Below are positions 41,830-53,134 of a stretch of DNA of 64,000 nt, piece by piece (the first letter of the stretch is position 1; the number at the start of each line of letters is the position of its first letter). Below the pieces are notes generated by a model, which was not told where the DNA came from, searched no databases, and saw only the letters and a program-made list of their open reading frames with translations. The stretch is from Chloranthus sessilifolius (lineage: Eukaryota > Streptophyta > Magnoliopsida > Chloranthales > Chloranthaceae), in assembly GCA_021018995.1 (NCBI GenBank), contig CM037587.1, positions 72,187,604 to 72,251,603 of the forward strand. Reading direction: 5' to 3'. The position numbers were made by a program, and so were the translations under genes.

Positions 41830-43530
41830 TCATTTGAACAAGCTGTCAAGATGGTCCTACACCGGGCTATTGCAAAATGTTCCCCCAGTGGCATTTGGAA
41901 TCTATACGATGACGCTACCCCGAGGCAAAAGGAGTTTCTGAAAGCATCAATTTTCGGTGGAATATTTCAAAAGGGTGTGAGATTTCTTGGAGATGTAAAG
42001 TCGATGCAATGTTGACTTTTTGGGTTGAAAAAAACTATTTTCTAATCGGGATGACTAATGCCTATCTTCGGAAGTTGGACATTGCATTAATATTGGGCCT
42101 TACCGTAGTTTGCCCCGAAAAGTATACCCCCTCCGTTAAACCACCGGAAGAATAAAAAATTTAATACAAATATTTTCATGGAATGCCTACTGAAAAAATT
42201 CTCTGATTTCAAATAAACAGTGCAATTAGGTGAGCAAAAAGTGACGACGACTTCATAAAGTTGTATCTTCTATTTGTGCTGTGTATATTTCTTTTTCCCG
42301 GGTCCCACCATCAACTGGCGGAAGTCCATGTCGACCTCATCGATGACGTCTAGAACTTCAATCGAACTCCGTGGAGTCTCCACGTGTACCATGACTTACT
42401 CGAGTAGATAATGAAGGGCGTGGCAAATAGAAAGACTGTCGACATGGATAAAGCTTTTAAGTCGTAGAACACATATGAATGCATGTGTACTTTAATGGTG
42501 GGCTTATGAGATGCTGCCCGAAATCTTGCTTGCACGGACACCCCTTAAGGCCCCTTTCCCATGATTGTTGAAATGGGTGGAGAAGACACAATCGATGATC
42601 AAAGGCTACAACTCTCAGAAAGATGCTAAACAATAAGGTATGATGTCTATTTAATAAATCAAATTTATAAAGCTAAGGACTGTATAGAGTATCAATGCTG
42701 ATTGAATAATTGTATTGACTGCTTAAAGATTCGATAACGATTTTGTAATGGGTCGATACCGATTCATTAAAGAGTCGATAATGACCTCATAATGAGTTGA
42801 TAACGACCTCTTAATGAGTCGATAATGACTTCCTAAAGAGTTGATACCGACCTCTTAAAGAGTCGATAACGATCTACTATAGAGTCGATAATGACCTCAT
42901 AAATAGTTGATACCGATCTATTAAGGAGTCGATACGGACCTCTTAAAGAGTCGATACCTTGCATTTATACTCTATTATCAATTTAGTAATCTGAAATTTT
43001 AGGTGTTTCCTTTTTTTTTCAAAAGGTTTGCGCTCCCCTCGAATCGGTTGGCTTTGAGTTCGAGATACCCGTCGTACGAGAATATCTATGGGATCAAAAT
43101 GTCATTGGAGGAAGATAAAAAAGGTTCATGAAGTGGTCAAGAAAGTTGTGAAAGTGGATGTGCGGCTGAAGAAGAAGAGAAATTATATTCCGATCGACAA
43201 TATTGATGAGAAAGAATTTGACGTCCAATCGACGTCGGGTGAAGAATCGTCCTCGGAAGAGGGCTCCATCCATGTAGAGCGACTGAGAACTAGGGGGGCC
43301 ATGAAGGAGAGCACAAGTGCACTGACCTCCTCTAATGAATCATTGTTGAGGAGGATTGACGGTCATGTGCTCGAGAACTTGAAACTCACCCAGAGAGTGA
43401 GCCATTTGGAGCGAGAGAATGAGGCTCTCGCGACACGTTGCAACTCCGTAGAGACATTATGCAACTCCTTGAATGAGCAGCTCACTTCAAGGAATGTGGA
43501 GCTGCAGACGATGATTCACCTCAACAAGTT
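41830..43530 (+). pseudogene. Decayed plant-mobile-type protein gene with coiled-coil tail
   Basis: After an acceptor-like TTTTTTTCACAG at about 41828, segments read LYDDATPRQKEFLKASIFGG, then in another frame VDFWVEKNYFLIGM and LRKLDIALILGL. Near 42350-42480 come TPWSLHVYHDLLE and VANRKTVDMDKAFKS. This order (..ATPxQ.., LDIALILGL, WSLHVY) resembles the plant transposon-associated domain found in DUF1985-like and plant mobile proteins. The last exon (43088-43530) is acidic/serine-rich followed by a coiled coil (RVSHLERENEALATRCNSVE). Introns, frameshifts and stops are present. LTR B inserted at 43531 cuts off the C-terminus. Confidence 0.6.
42721..42958. repeat. 22-bp minisatellite (TTAAAGAGTCGATAACGACC)
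   Basis: About eleven degenerate units of (C/A)(T/A)TAA(A/T)GAGTCGATA(A/C)(C/T)GA run head to tail. The unit length is not a multiple of three, and the array lies in what looks like an intron between two parts of the decayed gene (acceptor TTTTTCAAAAG near 43026). Confidence 0.88.
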
Positions 43531-46500
43531 TGTGATAGGCTGATTTTCCTTGATTCCACAAAAACTTGTATAATATTTTTATATTTTTTTTACATCCTAA
43601 ACTCAGGGAAAATCGGACCGTCGGGTCGCACATATCACGATCCGAATACAGAAATTACTTGGTATTCCTACGACAAGTAGAGTCAAACCAAAGATATATT
43701 TATGACAACAAAAGACTCTTCTATACATAACTATTTAACAAAAAGGCTCAAAGGACAACCACCGGTGATGGTCGACCATCACCTAAACAGTGGCTTCCAA
43801 TCACACTTACAAAACAAAACTACAAACCTTAATACAGTATTAAATCCCTGGACATACCAAGTCCAATATCCAAAGTACAAACCAAAACACGTCTAAACCA
43901 AATCCTCACCTAAGGTAAAATTTCCTAAATAGGAGATCCCAAGCCTTTATCCAGTGTCTGATTCTGATCAACACTTGTACCTGTGATGTATAGTCGAGGG
44001 ATGAGCTACATCTAAGCTTAGTAGAGAAATATCAATAACACGTATATTATCATATCACACATATTTTATGACAAAGTCGAATATACTTTTCACTTAAAAA
44101 TTACAATTTAAAGAATATTTAACTTGAACCAAAACTGATATCACACATGAATTTTTTTGTTTAAAGCTTAAATACATGATTTCAAAACTTATTGCCATAA
44201 CAAAAAAAAATTTAAATTGATTACTTAAATAATCCCTGAGCACTATAGCATTGAGCCCCCGATTGGATACCCACCATCATTGTTCACATGAACTATTTGT
44301 GTATGTTACACAAGCCCCTTCGATGGAGGTGACTTACTGGAATGAATATTACCGCAGAATGGTAATCAAAGAACAGATATCCCACTACACCGGAAGAAAA
44401 ATTTATCGCAGAATAGTAATCAAAGAGCAGATATCCCTTTGCACCGAAAACACAATTTGCATGGATATACCGCCGTGTCGGTTGAGTATCACTCATAACT
44501 TTAAATCAAAGTGCGAAAAATAACTTATAGTTTATCACCGTGAAAAGTAGTAGCTTATATTAAGTTTGGAGTTTCAAAACTTCCACTCCATAGGTTTGGA
44601 GTTTCAAAGCTTCCACACACATATTCACATTCCATACCAAAGGTTTGGAGTTTCAAATCTTCCACACACACATATTTGATTAACACACATACACACCTCT
44701 GAGTGTGCACACACACGCATATACACTTTTGATGTTCAAAACCATAAAAGAACTTCATGTTATCCAAATGACGAGTTTCATAAATCACAGTTATATTTCT
44801 CACAACCCAGAATTCATCCTAAATAGATGACAAGTTACACACCACACACATGTCTTATCATATCATAAAATGCATGCTAATCGTAATCAAAACACATGTT
44901 AAGGAGTTTTCCCTACCTTAAGCTCAGAGCTGTCCAAAGCGAGACCAAAATCCTTATCGACAACCCTAGTTCATAATCTATATTATACATAGTATGATGT
45001 ATTAATAACATATTCAAATTACTAATAAATTTGATGTATTTATCTGATTTCTCAAAATCGAGGCTGAAATGGACAAGTTTCTTTTGACTTAAAATTTGAT
45101 GCAAACTTCCCCCTAATTTTTAACCATTAAATATTTGGATTAACAAAATTATTAATTCACAAAAGTTATATATCTCGTTGTCCTTTTTCCAACCCCATAA
45201 GAATCGTATCAATCGAAGTTCGGAGTACAAAGTTATGCCTAAAATACCAAAGCAGTATCGACAAGCTCAATCAAATTCGACCGGTCGGTTTTCAAATTCA
45301 ACCGGTCGATTTCTCCAGACCCCAAATTACACATTCACTATTTTTAATAAATCAACCGGTCGATGCTAATTTCGATCGGTCAATTTTCCAAATCGACTAA
45401 TCGAAAATATTTCGATCGGTCGGTTTCGTATCTCGTCAAAATTGGAATTTAACCGAAATTCTCACTAAATTAAAACCTTTAAAAAGATTGATTCACAAGT
45501 TTGTCAATTTACAAAAATTGTAGTCCTTTTTATCCTCTTTCAAACTCCATAAAAATCATGGAGATCGAAGATTGGACCAGAAAGTTATGGCCTAAACACT
45601 CAGGCAGTGTCGGTGAGCTCAGACGAATTAGACCGGTCTATTTGGAGTTCTACCGGTCGGTTTTGTCAGCTCGGGTTTGAACTTCAACAACCCATTTTCT
45701 TCAAATTTTTATCTTTCTTCTTCAATTGTCATAACCCATACACCTAAGCTAACTAACACATCAACTCATAACAAATTTATATAGATTGTTACCTTTTAAA
45801 TCGATCAACTCCTCAATCCATGCGCTCATGCCCATGAGAGGGTTTCGGAGTAAAATTTGGCGATCCTTTTGTCGATTGAATCAAAATGAAGGTTACGGCA
45901 AAGCTCCCTTTCAAACCGCACTACCCTTGACTCATCCAATTGCGTATACCGCTATCATAATGATTGATTCTCTACCGTCAACCCACACACTCAAAATCTC
46001 TAAAACTCATCCATATTGGAATCCAATGATTCTCGCGGCACACAAATCAATACAAAGCAAATACCTTGAAACTTAACGGAGCTGATTTGGCGTCACGACG
46101 GCGATTTCCTTAAGCTCCCCTCTTCCTCTCTCTCTCTCTCTAAAACCCAAACCCAAGCAAGGCAAACCGATAATAGCTTCCCAAAGAAGCTTTGCCTTTC
46201 TTAACTTAAAGGGCTAGTTCCCCTATGCAACACATACACCCCTTTTGGGTGTTAGCCTTATCTAAGGAACTAGACTCCACGTGAATCAAATACACATAAG
46301 CGAGGTGTTAGCTATTCTAGAATTAATCTTTTGGTTAGGTGTGGGGCCTATACACCCAAGCCACTTATCAATCGGACTCGGTGTTGAGCCAATACACAAC
46401 CACGGTGTATGAATTTGGTTCTAAGACTCTCACATGAGCTCAAACGAACCCAAAATGATCTAGTTTGAAAAATCCGAATGGTGACGTTTTTCTTAACAGA

Positions 46501-46881
46501 CATGCACTCAATCAGGACCTATAGTTGGCTCGAATAGTCGGCCCAATCAGTTGGCCCAACTAGTCAGCCAAATATAGTTGGTCCAATTAGTCAAATAAGT
46601 TGTTTAATCATTAATAAACTTTCATTCCCTCTCTAGAACCCAAAAATCATAAGAGATATAAATTCTCTTAGGCTTTATACACTTATATTAAGTCTTTGGT
46701 TTTTGTGTTAAGCACATACCCTGCAACTAGGTGTATCAAGACTCATTCAAAGCTTCACACATAACTTTACTCCTTCTAATTTTCACTGAACACAGCTTAA
46801 TATGACTTATCAATTATTTTTATAGTCGGGCACGCACATCGAAGCACATTGTTCAAAGGTTAAAATTTTTGAGATGTTACA
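43531..46881 (-). repeat. LTR B: chromovirus LTR on the minus strand (3.35 kb)
   Basis: On the minus strand it begins TGTAACATCTC at 46881 and ends CAGCCTATCACA at 43531, matching LTR A's TGTAACAACCCC..GGCTATCACA. The block GTAGCTCATCCC near 44005 is shared with LTR A and LTR D. A polypurine tract (AAGGTGGGAAGAA) adjoins at 46882-46894, so this is a 3' LTR with internal sequence to the right. Open frames inside are not genes. Confidence 0.85.
45270..45665. repeat. Array of (A/G)ACCGGTCGGTTT motifs in LTR B
   Basis: At least eight copies of ACCGGTCG, GATCGGTC or degenerate forms occur, near 45278, 45301, 45355, 45375, 45415, 45632 and 45651. ACCGGT is palindromic. The array follows a probable splice donor (TTTCAAG|GTATTTG, minus strand, near 46066), like the array in LTR A. 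Confidence 0.85.
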
Positions 46882-47277
46882 TTCTTCCCACCTTAAAGAA
46901 TTTTCGTCCCCAAAAATTTTGTATCCCCAGTCAAGGGGGGTGTGGGTATTTATTAGTCTTAAACAAAATAGACATATTCCCATCAAGAGTTAATGATTGA
47001 ACATCGATGAACAATAAAAATCAGAATCATTATACTCTCCCCTCCTCAAACGAATTTTTGTCCACGAAAATTGACCACACATAACAAAAGGTAACCGAAA
47101 TTAATGACATAACCTACCCTTATTTTGACAGACTTAAGCTAAACGTATCCGTAGCTGTCATCACATGAAACAATACATTTGTCATCGAAAAATCCATAAA
47201 ATCACACATTATATTACCATCGTGTCACTGACACATACGACAACTAATTTCACGACCAAAAATAGATCCCACAGTAG
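46882..47277 (-). mobile_element. Chromovirus B internal 3' remnant, truncated
   Basis: The minus strand reads GGGGACGAAAATTCTTTAAG then GTGGGAAGAA at the LTR border. About 150 bases further inside a second similar end occurs (GTGGACAAAAATTCG..GAGGAGGGGAGAG near 47040-47065), as if two chromovirus 3' ends were stacked. Upstream gag-pol is missing; the sequence stops abruptly at the O2 LTR fragment. Confidence 0.6.
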
Positions 47278-47318
47278 TGTGTTTCGATCTGGCCTTGGGC
47301 TAAATTGGGGTGTCTACA
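47278..47318 (-). repeat. O2 3' LTR remnant (41 bp)
   Basis: TGTGTTTCGATCTGGCCTTG to GGTGTCTACA matches the first 41 bases of the O1 LTR (minus-strand orientation). The rest is gone. Confidence 0.85.
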
Positions 47319-47333
47319 GATGACCCTCTTTGG
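47319..47333 (-). other. O2 polypurine tract
   Basis: The minus strand reads CCAAAGAGGGTCATC next to the LTR remnant, equivalent to the O1 tract. Confidence 0.8.
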
Positions 47334-48440
47334 TATTCGATCACTAATGATCGAATGCTAAAGAAAAGAGACATCCAAAGAGGCCCAAGGCATTACTGAT
47401 GGGTTTGTTGCATTCAGAATGAACTGTAAATATCAGATGAGTAATATGGTGAGAAAACGAAAGCCCTGTATGCCAGGCTAAACATCCGTTTCTCAAGGTA
47501 ATTAGTCCCCAATCGCTTAGCAACATTATTGGGTATAACCGTGGTGGAATGATTTGTGAAAGCCCTATAGTCAAGAAAACATTTGCTTCTTGAAATGATT
47601 TAAAGGTATTTGATGTTCAAGGTTCATTCTGAATATAACAACTTCGTAAGTAAGAGGGGTGATTGACCCACACATATAGATAGGCGTTTAAGCAAAAACT
47701 ACGCAAGGCTCCATGGTTTGCGTCCAATCGTACGAGGCATTCCATTGCCCCATTTGACTGGTTGTGGGTGCCCCTGCCTAAACCAAGGTCATGGTCTTTG
47801 GGCGAATCCATTGATCCCTAAGTTTATTTAGCATGACTACCCGAGCGGAGTGAATAGACGTTGCAACGCTTTTTGAGAGTACGTGCCATTTTCAACAACG
47901 TGCCCTAGATCCACATGACCTAGAGCATCCAACTTCAAATAATCCTAAATAGATCCAACCAAAATTGAGTGTCTACCAAAAGAGAAGGTCTCTGCCAACA
48001 ATGAATCGGTGCCAATACAGGTTTTAAGCCTGCAGAAAATAAAGGGGAAATGAACCCTTTTGCATGCATGTTTACACATAGTTGATCGACATGTGATCTC
48101 ATTCTCAGCAGGTTGGTCTCTACCAATGATTGACCTTTTCCAACGGAGTTATCCAGACCTTAAACCCCGTAGGGCGCATGCCCAGACCACATGGGCCAAG
48201 AGTTAACACCTCCGAAAGGTTCATTAAAAATCTGAAGCTTAGGCTCTCACGCTCATATGAATCATAGACAGAGCATCTTTGCTTAAAGATTTAGCAGTGG
48301 AATCATTCTGATCAAAACATTGACCGTTTGATCATGATTGACACTGTTGCTCCTACTTTAAAGTATGATCCAAAGATCCGAGGCGAACCTTAGACTCAGG
48401 ACTTTAATATGGCATAGCTGCATTGCTGATAAAATATTCA
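47334..48440 (-). other. O2 3' non-coding region, distal part
   Basis: Collinear with O1 13759-15060 with some deletions (O2 lacks the counterpart of about 14430-14590). No ORF with protein character. Confidence 0.75.
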
Positions 48441-48959
48441 CATTTTACTGCCTTATGCATGTGTGTCACTCTGTGGGAAAACACAAATATGTTGTCATTT
48501 TATGTGTTTTATTTTTGTGATTTTTCTATCATTTTATGTGATTTTTTAAAGATTTTGAAGCTATTATTTTATGTGATTTTTTGGTATTTTCAAGTTATCA
48601 TTTTATATGATTTTTTGATTTTGAAGCTATTATTTTATGTGACTTTTTGTATTTTCAAGTTATTATTTTATGTGAATTTTTTTGAATTTTTTTTTTTAAC
48701 TATTATTTTATATAAATTATTCTATCATTTTTGGCTTTTTATGTGGGATTTTTCCATTATTTTTTGGGCTTCTTCACGCTTTTCTGTGTAGGACCGAGAT
48801 GCCTATTGATCTTGGTCCGCTTTTATTCTAGCACGGCTTCCTGAGTAAGTCGAAAGAGGATCGACATGTCGTTTGCGAGCACGTGCATCTGCCGGGAGTA
48901 ATAAAATGAAAAGAGGGGGGGATCGGGTTATGTGGGTGCCCCGTACCAGGTCCAAAACC
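48441..48959 (+). other. Left part of the antisense module, T-rich repeats
   Basis: From 48500 to 48700 the units TTTTATGTGATTTTTTGGTA and GATTTTGAAGCTATTA alternate with a period near 65 bases. The open frame through it is low-complexity and not a gene. Homology with O1 stops near 48440, so this is the module boundary. Confidence 0.6.
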
Positions 48960-49256
48960 CAACTTGTTAATGGTTGGCGCAACTATTAGTTGCGCCAACC
49001 CAAAAGTGGCCCAAAAATAGCCTAGCGCAACTAATAGTTGTGCCAAGCTTGGTTGGGCTTCGCATTTAAGCTGCCCGAGTTCGGGCAACCAAGGCAAAAT
49101 TTCGAAATTTCTCTCTTCCCCCTCTTTAAACCGAAAACCAGAGCCTCCCTAGGGTTCCTTTATTTTGCCTCTACGCATGCCCCATTCCCGTCATTCGCTC
49201 GTGCTGTTTTGACCGTCCGAATCACACGAGATCAAAGACCCAATTTTCTCCAAAAG
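48960..49256 (+). promoter_or_regulatory. Promoter-like region and leader of the antisense gene
   Basis: Two palindromes lead the region: 48972-49000 with perfect 14-base arms GGTTGGCGCAACTA and TAGTTGCGCCAACC around one T, and 49022-49045. A pyrimidine-rich initiator-like stretch (TTTCTCTCTTCCCCCTC) follows. A TTTAAA box lies near 49127. The leader ends in a good splice donor, CCAAAAG|GTAACC, at about 49256. This looks like the first non-coding exon of a plant gene. Confidence 0.55.
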
Positions 49257-49449
49257 GTAACCATTTAAACCCTTTTTTTTATTTATAATTTTCTTGGTTT
49301 TTCCTTGCAAATATGATCATGGTCTTGTATTCTTAGATGGGTTATGGTTTATTTTTGTTGTGAATATGTTTATTGATGGTGTGTTGATGGTTTTTTTTTT
49401 TTTGTGAATGATGCCCTATTTTTGTGATTTTTATGGATTTTATTGGTGC

Positions 49450-49487
<38 letters not shown>

Positions 49488-50324
49488 CTCTCTCTTTTTT
49501 TTCATTTTTTTATTTGCGCATATAAAAGGGGTTTTTATTGTATATATTGTTTTGGGTTTTGGTTTTACTTTGAACATTGATGAAGGACTCTTGGTTTCTA
49601 TTTTTGAAAATTAATTAGGGAAAATGATTTTTGATTTTTATGTATTTTTTGAAAATTAACTAAGGGACATGATTTTTGATTTCTATACATTTTTTGAGGA
49701 TTAACTAAGGGAAATGATTTTTGATTCCTATACATTTTTTGAGAATTAACTAAGGGAAATGATTCTTGATTTCTCTTAAAATTAATTAAGGAAATGGGTT
49801 TTGTTGTTTGAAAATTAACTAAGGCATGGATTTATTATCTATTTTTTGTGTTGGTTTCTTTTTTTTTTTGAGGAGCATAATAAAAGGAAGAGGGGTTCCC
49901 CCCTGTTTTGTTTTGGAGAGTTTCCTTTTTTTGTTTTTATCAACATAAAAGAAGGGCTTTTCTCTTTCCCTTTTTTTTGTTTTGATTTTAGGAGCATAAT
50001 AAGGAGGGATTTTTTGGTTTTTGGCTTTTGCTTTTGAAAATAAAAGAAAGTCTTCTTTCTTTTTTTGGGTTTTGATTTTAGGAGCATAAATGAATTATAT
50101 TTTTTGGTTTATTTTTGAAAATAAAAAAGGAAGGGATTTTTTGCATTTTAATCCTAAAAAGGGAGTTTTTTTGTTTTTGTTTTGTGTGTGTGTGTGTATC
50201 ATGGTTTCTGAAAATGATAAAGAAGGGTGAGCAATAGTTACCTTCCTTTGCAACGTAGCATAAAACGGTTCTTTATCACTGATCTACTCTGATGTGATTG
50301 CTTTATGTTGCCCTAGAATATCCG
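49257..50324 (+). other. Long T-rich first intron of the antisense gene
   Basis: Strongly T-rich, with a (TA)n tract at 49453-49486 and a tandem array of about four 51-base units at 49616-49795 (core GATTTTTGATT..ATTAACTAAGG). Several GATTTTAGGAGCATAA repeats lie at 49870-50090. It contains no protein-like frame. Confidence 0.5.
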
Positions 50325-51994
50325 GTGATGATGAGTATGTTTCCGAGGAGGGCCATGAGGAGGGGCCCGATATAGTTGATGGTCCGCGGGGGGAGCAGTT
50401 CCTTTGGATAGAGCGAAAAGCGGGCCCTTGGCTCGAAATGCACGGCGAGGTTGCTCGAGTCGGCCTTCTACATCAACAATATATTCACATTTCAAATTTT
50501 GGCATTGCAGGCAGGGTAAGAGACAGGTTCAATTTTTTCTTTTGTGCAGCTTTGCGTAATTTTCATGATCTAATGCACTTTCCTTTGGATGCAGGACCTT
50601 CCCTCTATTGTATTCCGCTGGGGGTGGCTGAATTTTCATGATTTCTACCTCTATGTCCCCGCCGTGGTGAAGTTCATACTGGCGTAGGTGGGCTTTGGGG
50701 AGTTTCTATCCTGCCCACCTATGAGAGTTGATGTTGTGTACCTGAAGGCACTGATTGAGCAGTTCCTCCTTGAGACTATGACCTTCCATATGCCGTATGC
50801 TGAGATGACCTTGATGCCTGTTGATTGGGTGATGATTACAGGTATTAGGATGGGGGGCATATCGATTTCTAGCCTCGCGGTACCAAGCAGAGAGGACGTC
50901 ATCTGATTGATAGGGGCCTATCCCCCTCGTGGCCAGATACACGACACTAAGGTTAAGATGTCCTGGTTATCTAGCCTCTTCGTGGCTAATGAGTTATTGG
51001 ATCTGGGGCAGCCAGATAGGGTGCTTTATATTATGCCTGAGCGGGCGATCATCTTGGCCCGCATCACTCTCCTGCTCTTACTGGGTAAGACCCTTTTTAC
51101 CAATGCGAGCGGCGGTCGAGTCAGCCTAGCATTGTTGAGCGTTATGGACAACTGGGGCGACATCCATAGGTATAATTGGGGTGGGGCTGGATACGCATGG
51201 TTGATGTATGGCGTAGCCCGGGCCGCTATTGGGGAAGCCAAATCCGTTGTTGGACTTTGGGTGGCATTAGAAGTAATCCCTAACCTTTTTCTTTTATCAG
51301 TTTCACTTGAATGATCTTTGTATGCTACTGACTTGCTCCTTTGTGTACTACTCCTCTCCGGTATGGGGGTACCACCACTTTCATCCTAAGCGCCCGCTTC
51401 TCCACTTGGATGCATTCTCCTATCCTCTTCTTAGCAACTGGAAACATCCCCGGCACCGTGATGTTGGCCTAAAGCACCTAGAGATGGGCTTGAGGTCCCA
51501 ACTCGACTTGATGGTCCCTGAGTAGGTAAAGCCCTTTTCATCTTTGTTTATTTCAACTCAGAAATTCTCCCTGATTCGTTATGCTACCTGTCTGACTGAT
51601 TGGCCACCTCTTGACTTGGACAGATCCTCCATGATCTATACCTTGACTCCATCTTCTGGGATCGGGCAGCCATAGGTCCATCGCGCCTTCTCAACAACCG
51701 CCGCGTTGTTTTCTTTTATGGGGCATGGGCAAGGGTTTACTATTTGGGGGAGCGGGTGGTGCACCAGTATCAGGGTTATCACGCCATACCCATGGACCAT
51801 CCTACCGATGTCATGGGCCCTATTGGCAGCGTTGAGGAGCTCACAACAGTCTTCCTCAATAATGGGCTCCCCATCAATGCCCTTCTTGTGCCCGGAGATT
51901 ATCACATATGGTACGAGTGCCTGCCGTATGGGTTCATTTTGTCGTGCTTCATCCCTAGTGCTAACTTCCTCGCAATTGGCGGCCCACGCGAGCA
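50325..51994 (+). pseudogene. Antisense plant mobile domain (PMD) gene in O2, decayed
   Basis: After an acidic lead-in (DDEYVSEEGHEEGPD), the plant mobile domain reads FHDFYLYVPAVVKFIL, FHMPYAEMTLMPVDWVMITG, then ARITLLLLLGKTLFTNASGG, YNWGGAGYAWLMYGVARAAI. It continues with VWGYHHFHPKRPLLHLDAFS and FLNNGLPINALLVPGDYHIW. The hallmarks are HxPxxEMTxxxxDxxxITG and (Y/N)WGxAxxAxLY. Introns with usable borders follow codon E at 51271 and Q at 51994. Stops at 50691-50693 and 50903-50905 and frameshifts mark decay. PMD proteins such as MAIN/MAIL1 are host regulators, and PMD ORFs are also known in transposons. It lies opposite to gag-pol. Confidence 0.75.
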
Positions 51995-52088
51995 GGTAGC
52001 TCCTTTTTCTTCTTTTTTTTCAGATTAGTCTCCTTTTATTTTAATTCAGCCTTTATTCTTTCTGAGCAAATTTTTATTTTGTTCACAG

Positions 52089-53000
52089 TTTGCTCAAGGG
52101 GATGGCTCGGATAATGAAGGCGGGGTGGTTGCATGTACAACTGATACTTTTGGGGCAAGTACCTCAGGTATCAACCCTTCTGGTGCATGTCCCTCGGGCG
52201 AGGGTTCTTCTGACGCTGGTTCGTCGGGTACCTCTCACGTTGGTGGCCTACTCCATGCGGCCACCTCATTTTGGGATGCAAATGCCCATGCGTTCCGTTT
52301 TGGGAAGCAGGAGCCAACTCCAACCCTTGAGGAGCTATCTAATTTATCCGGTTTGAAGCTTTACAGAGGCCTCGCAAGAGTCACGCCGAAGTTGGGATAT
52401 TCTAAGTCCGTTCACCTCACCCTTGGCTTGAAGAAATTTGAATATGAAAAAAATCTCTTTGGGGGGCCCACAAGGTGTTCGATCAAATTCCTCAAAGAAC
52501 TTTTTGGTGACGAAATCTCCAAAAGCTGTCGATCCGAAACATCTTCAACGTGAAAGCTTTCGCTCTCAGTCTTATTTCAGAGGCCCTTTTCTTTATTGGG
52601 AGAGAAAGCTTCTCTTTGGCTCTTTGTGACGTTTTGCTCGAGTTGGTAGAAGGCCGATCAGTGATGCATTTGGTCCTTGCTGAACTGTGCCGCTGCCTTG
52701 ATGCATTTGCTTTGGGTAAGGTGGAGAGCCTCAGGGGATGTCCTTTGCTACTTCAAGTCTGGTTGGGTGAGCATCTCGCTATCTTGGGACCTATGCCATG
52801 CTTTTATATTGCCCGAGGTGAGGCGACTCGATGCTTTTTGGCTGACCGTCGCCGAGCTGATATGGAGGCTCCCTTGGTTGGACTGGACCTTCCCGATAGT
52901 TCGTTTCAGAGACCTTGAGGGCATCACCCTCTTAGGATTGACTGGCAGCACCTTCTACTTCCCATTCCGAGTGTTGCATCAGTTTGGCTGCTCTCAATAG
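52089..53000 (+). pseudogene. Second mobile-type domain of the antisense gene
   Basis: The exon starts after GTTCACAG (FAQGDGSDNEGG). A serine/glycine-rich linker leads to SFWDANAHAFRFGKQEPTPT then LEELSNLSGL, and after a frameshift near 52548 to FALSLISEALFFIGRES, ALCDVLLELVEGRSVMHLVL, and LRGCPLLLQVWLGEHLAI. The FWxxxxxxFRFG..TPTLEE plus ALxIxxLxxF pattern resembles the DUF7745-like domain of plant transposon-associated proteins. Whether this is one fused protein with the PMD part or a neighbouring gene is uncertain; the spacing and splice site suggest one gene. Confidence 0.55.
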
Positions 53001-53134
53001 GTGCCTTGTGAGGTAAAACTCCCTCTATGCGACTTGATCTTTTCTAGGGGGTCCTCTGGGGACATAGATTGGATTGTTGCTCATTGGGAGACGCATCAGT
53101 CGATGCTGATGTGTGATATGGGGCAGGAAGATTC

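Noticed and set aside
42700..42960. Regularly spaced repeats resembling a CRISPR array
   Set aside because: Units abut directly without unique spacers, degenerate continuously, and lie in plant nuclear DNA. It is a minisatellite.
44555..44803. 82-codon minus-strand ORF with CVCVHTQRCVCV
   Set aside because: It arises from a CA-rich stretch and short GTTTGGAGTTTCAAA repeats inside LTR B.
48423..48791. 122-codon plus-strand ORF, phenylalanine/leucine-rich
   Set aside because: It is translated T-rich tandem repeat at the border of the antisense module, with no protein character.
49839..50087. 82-codon minus-strand ORF, lysine-rich
   Set aside because: It is the A-rich complement of the T-rich first intron of the antisense gene.
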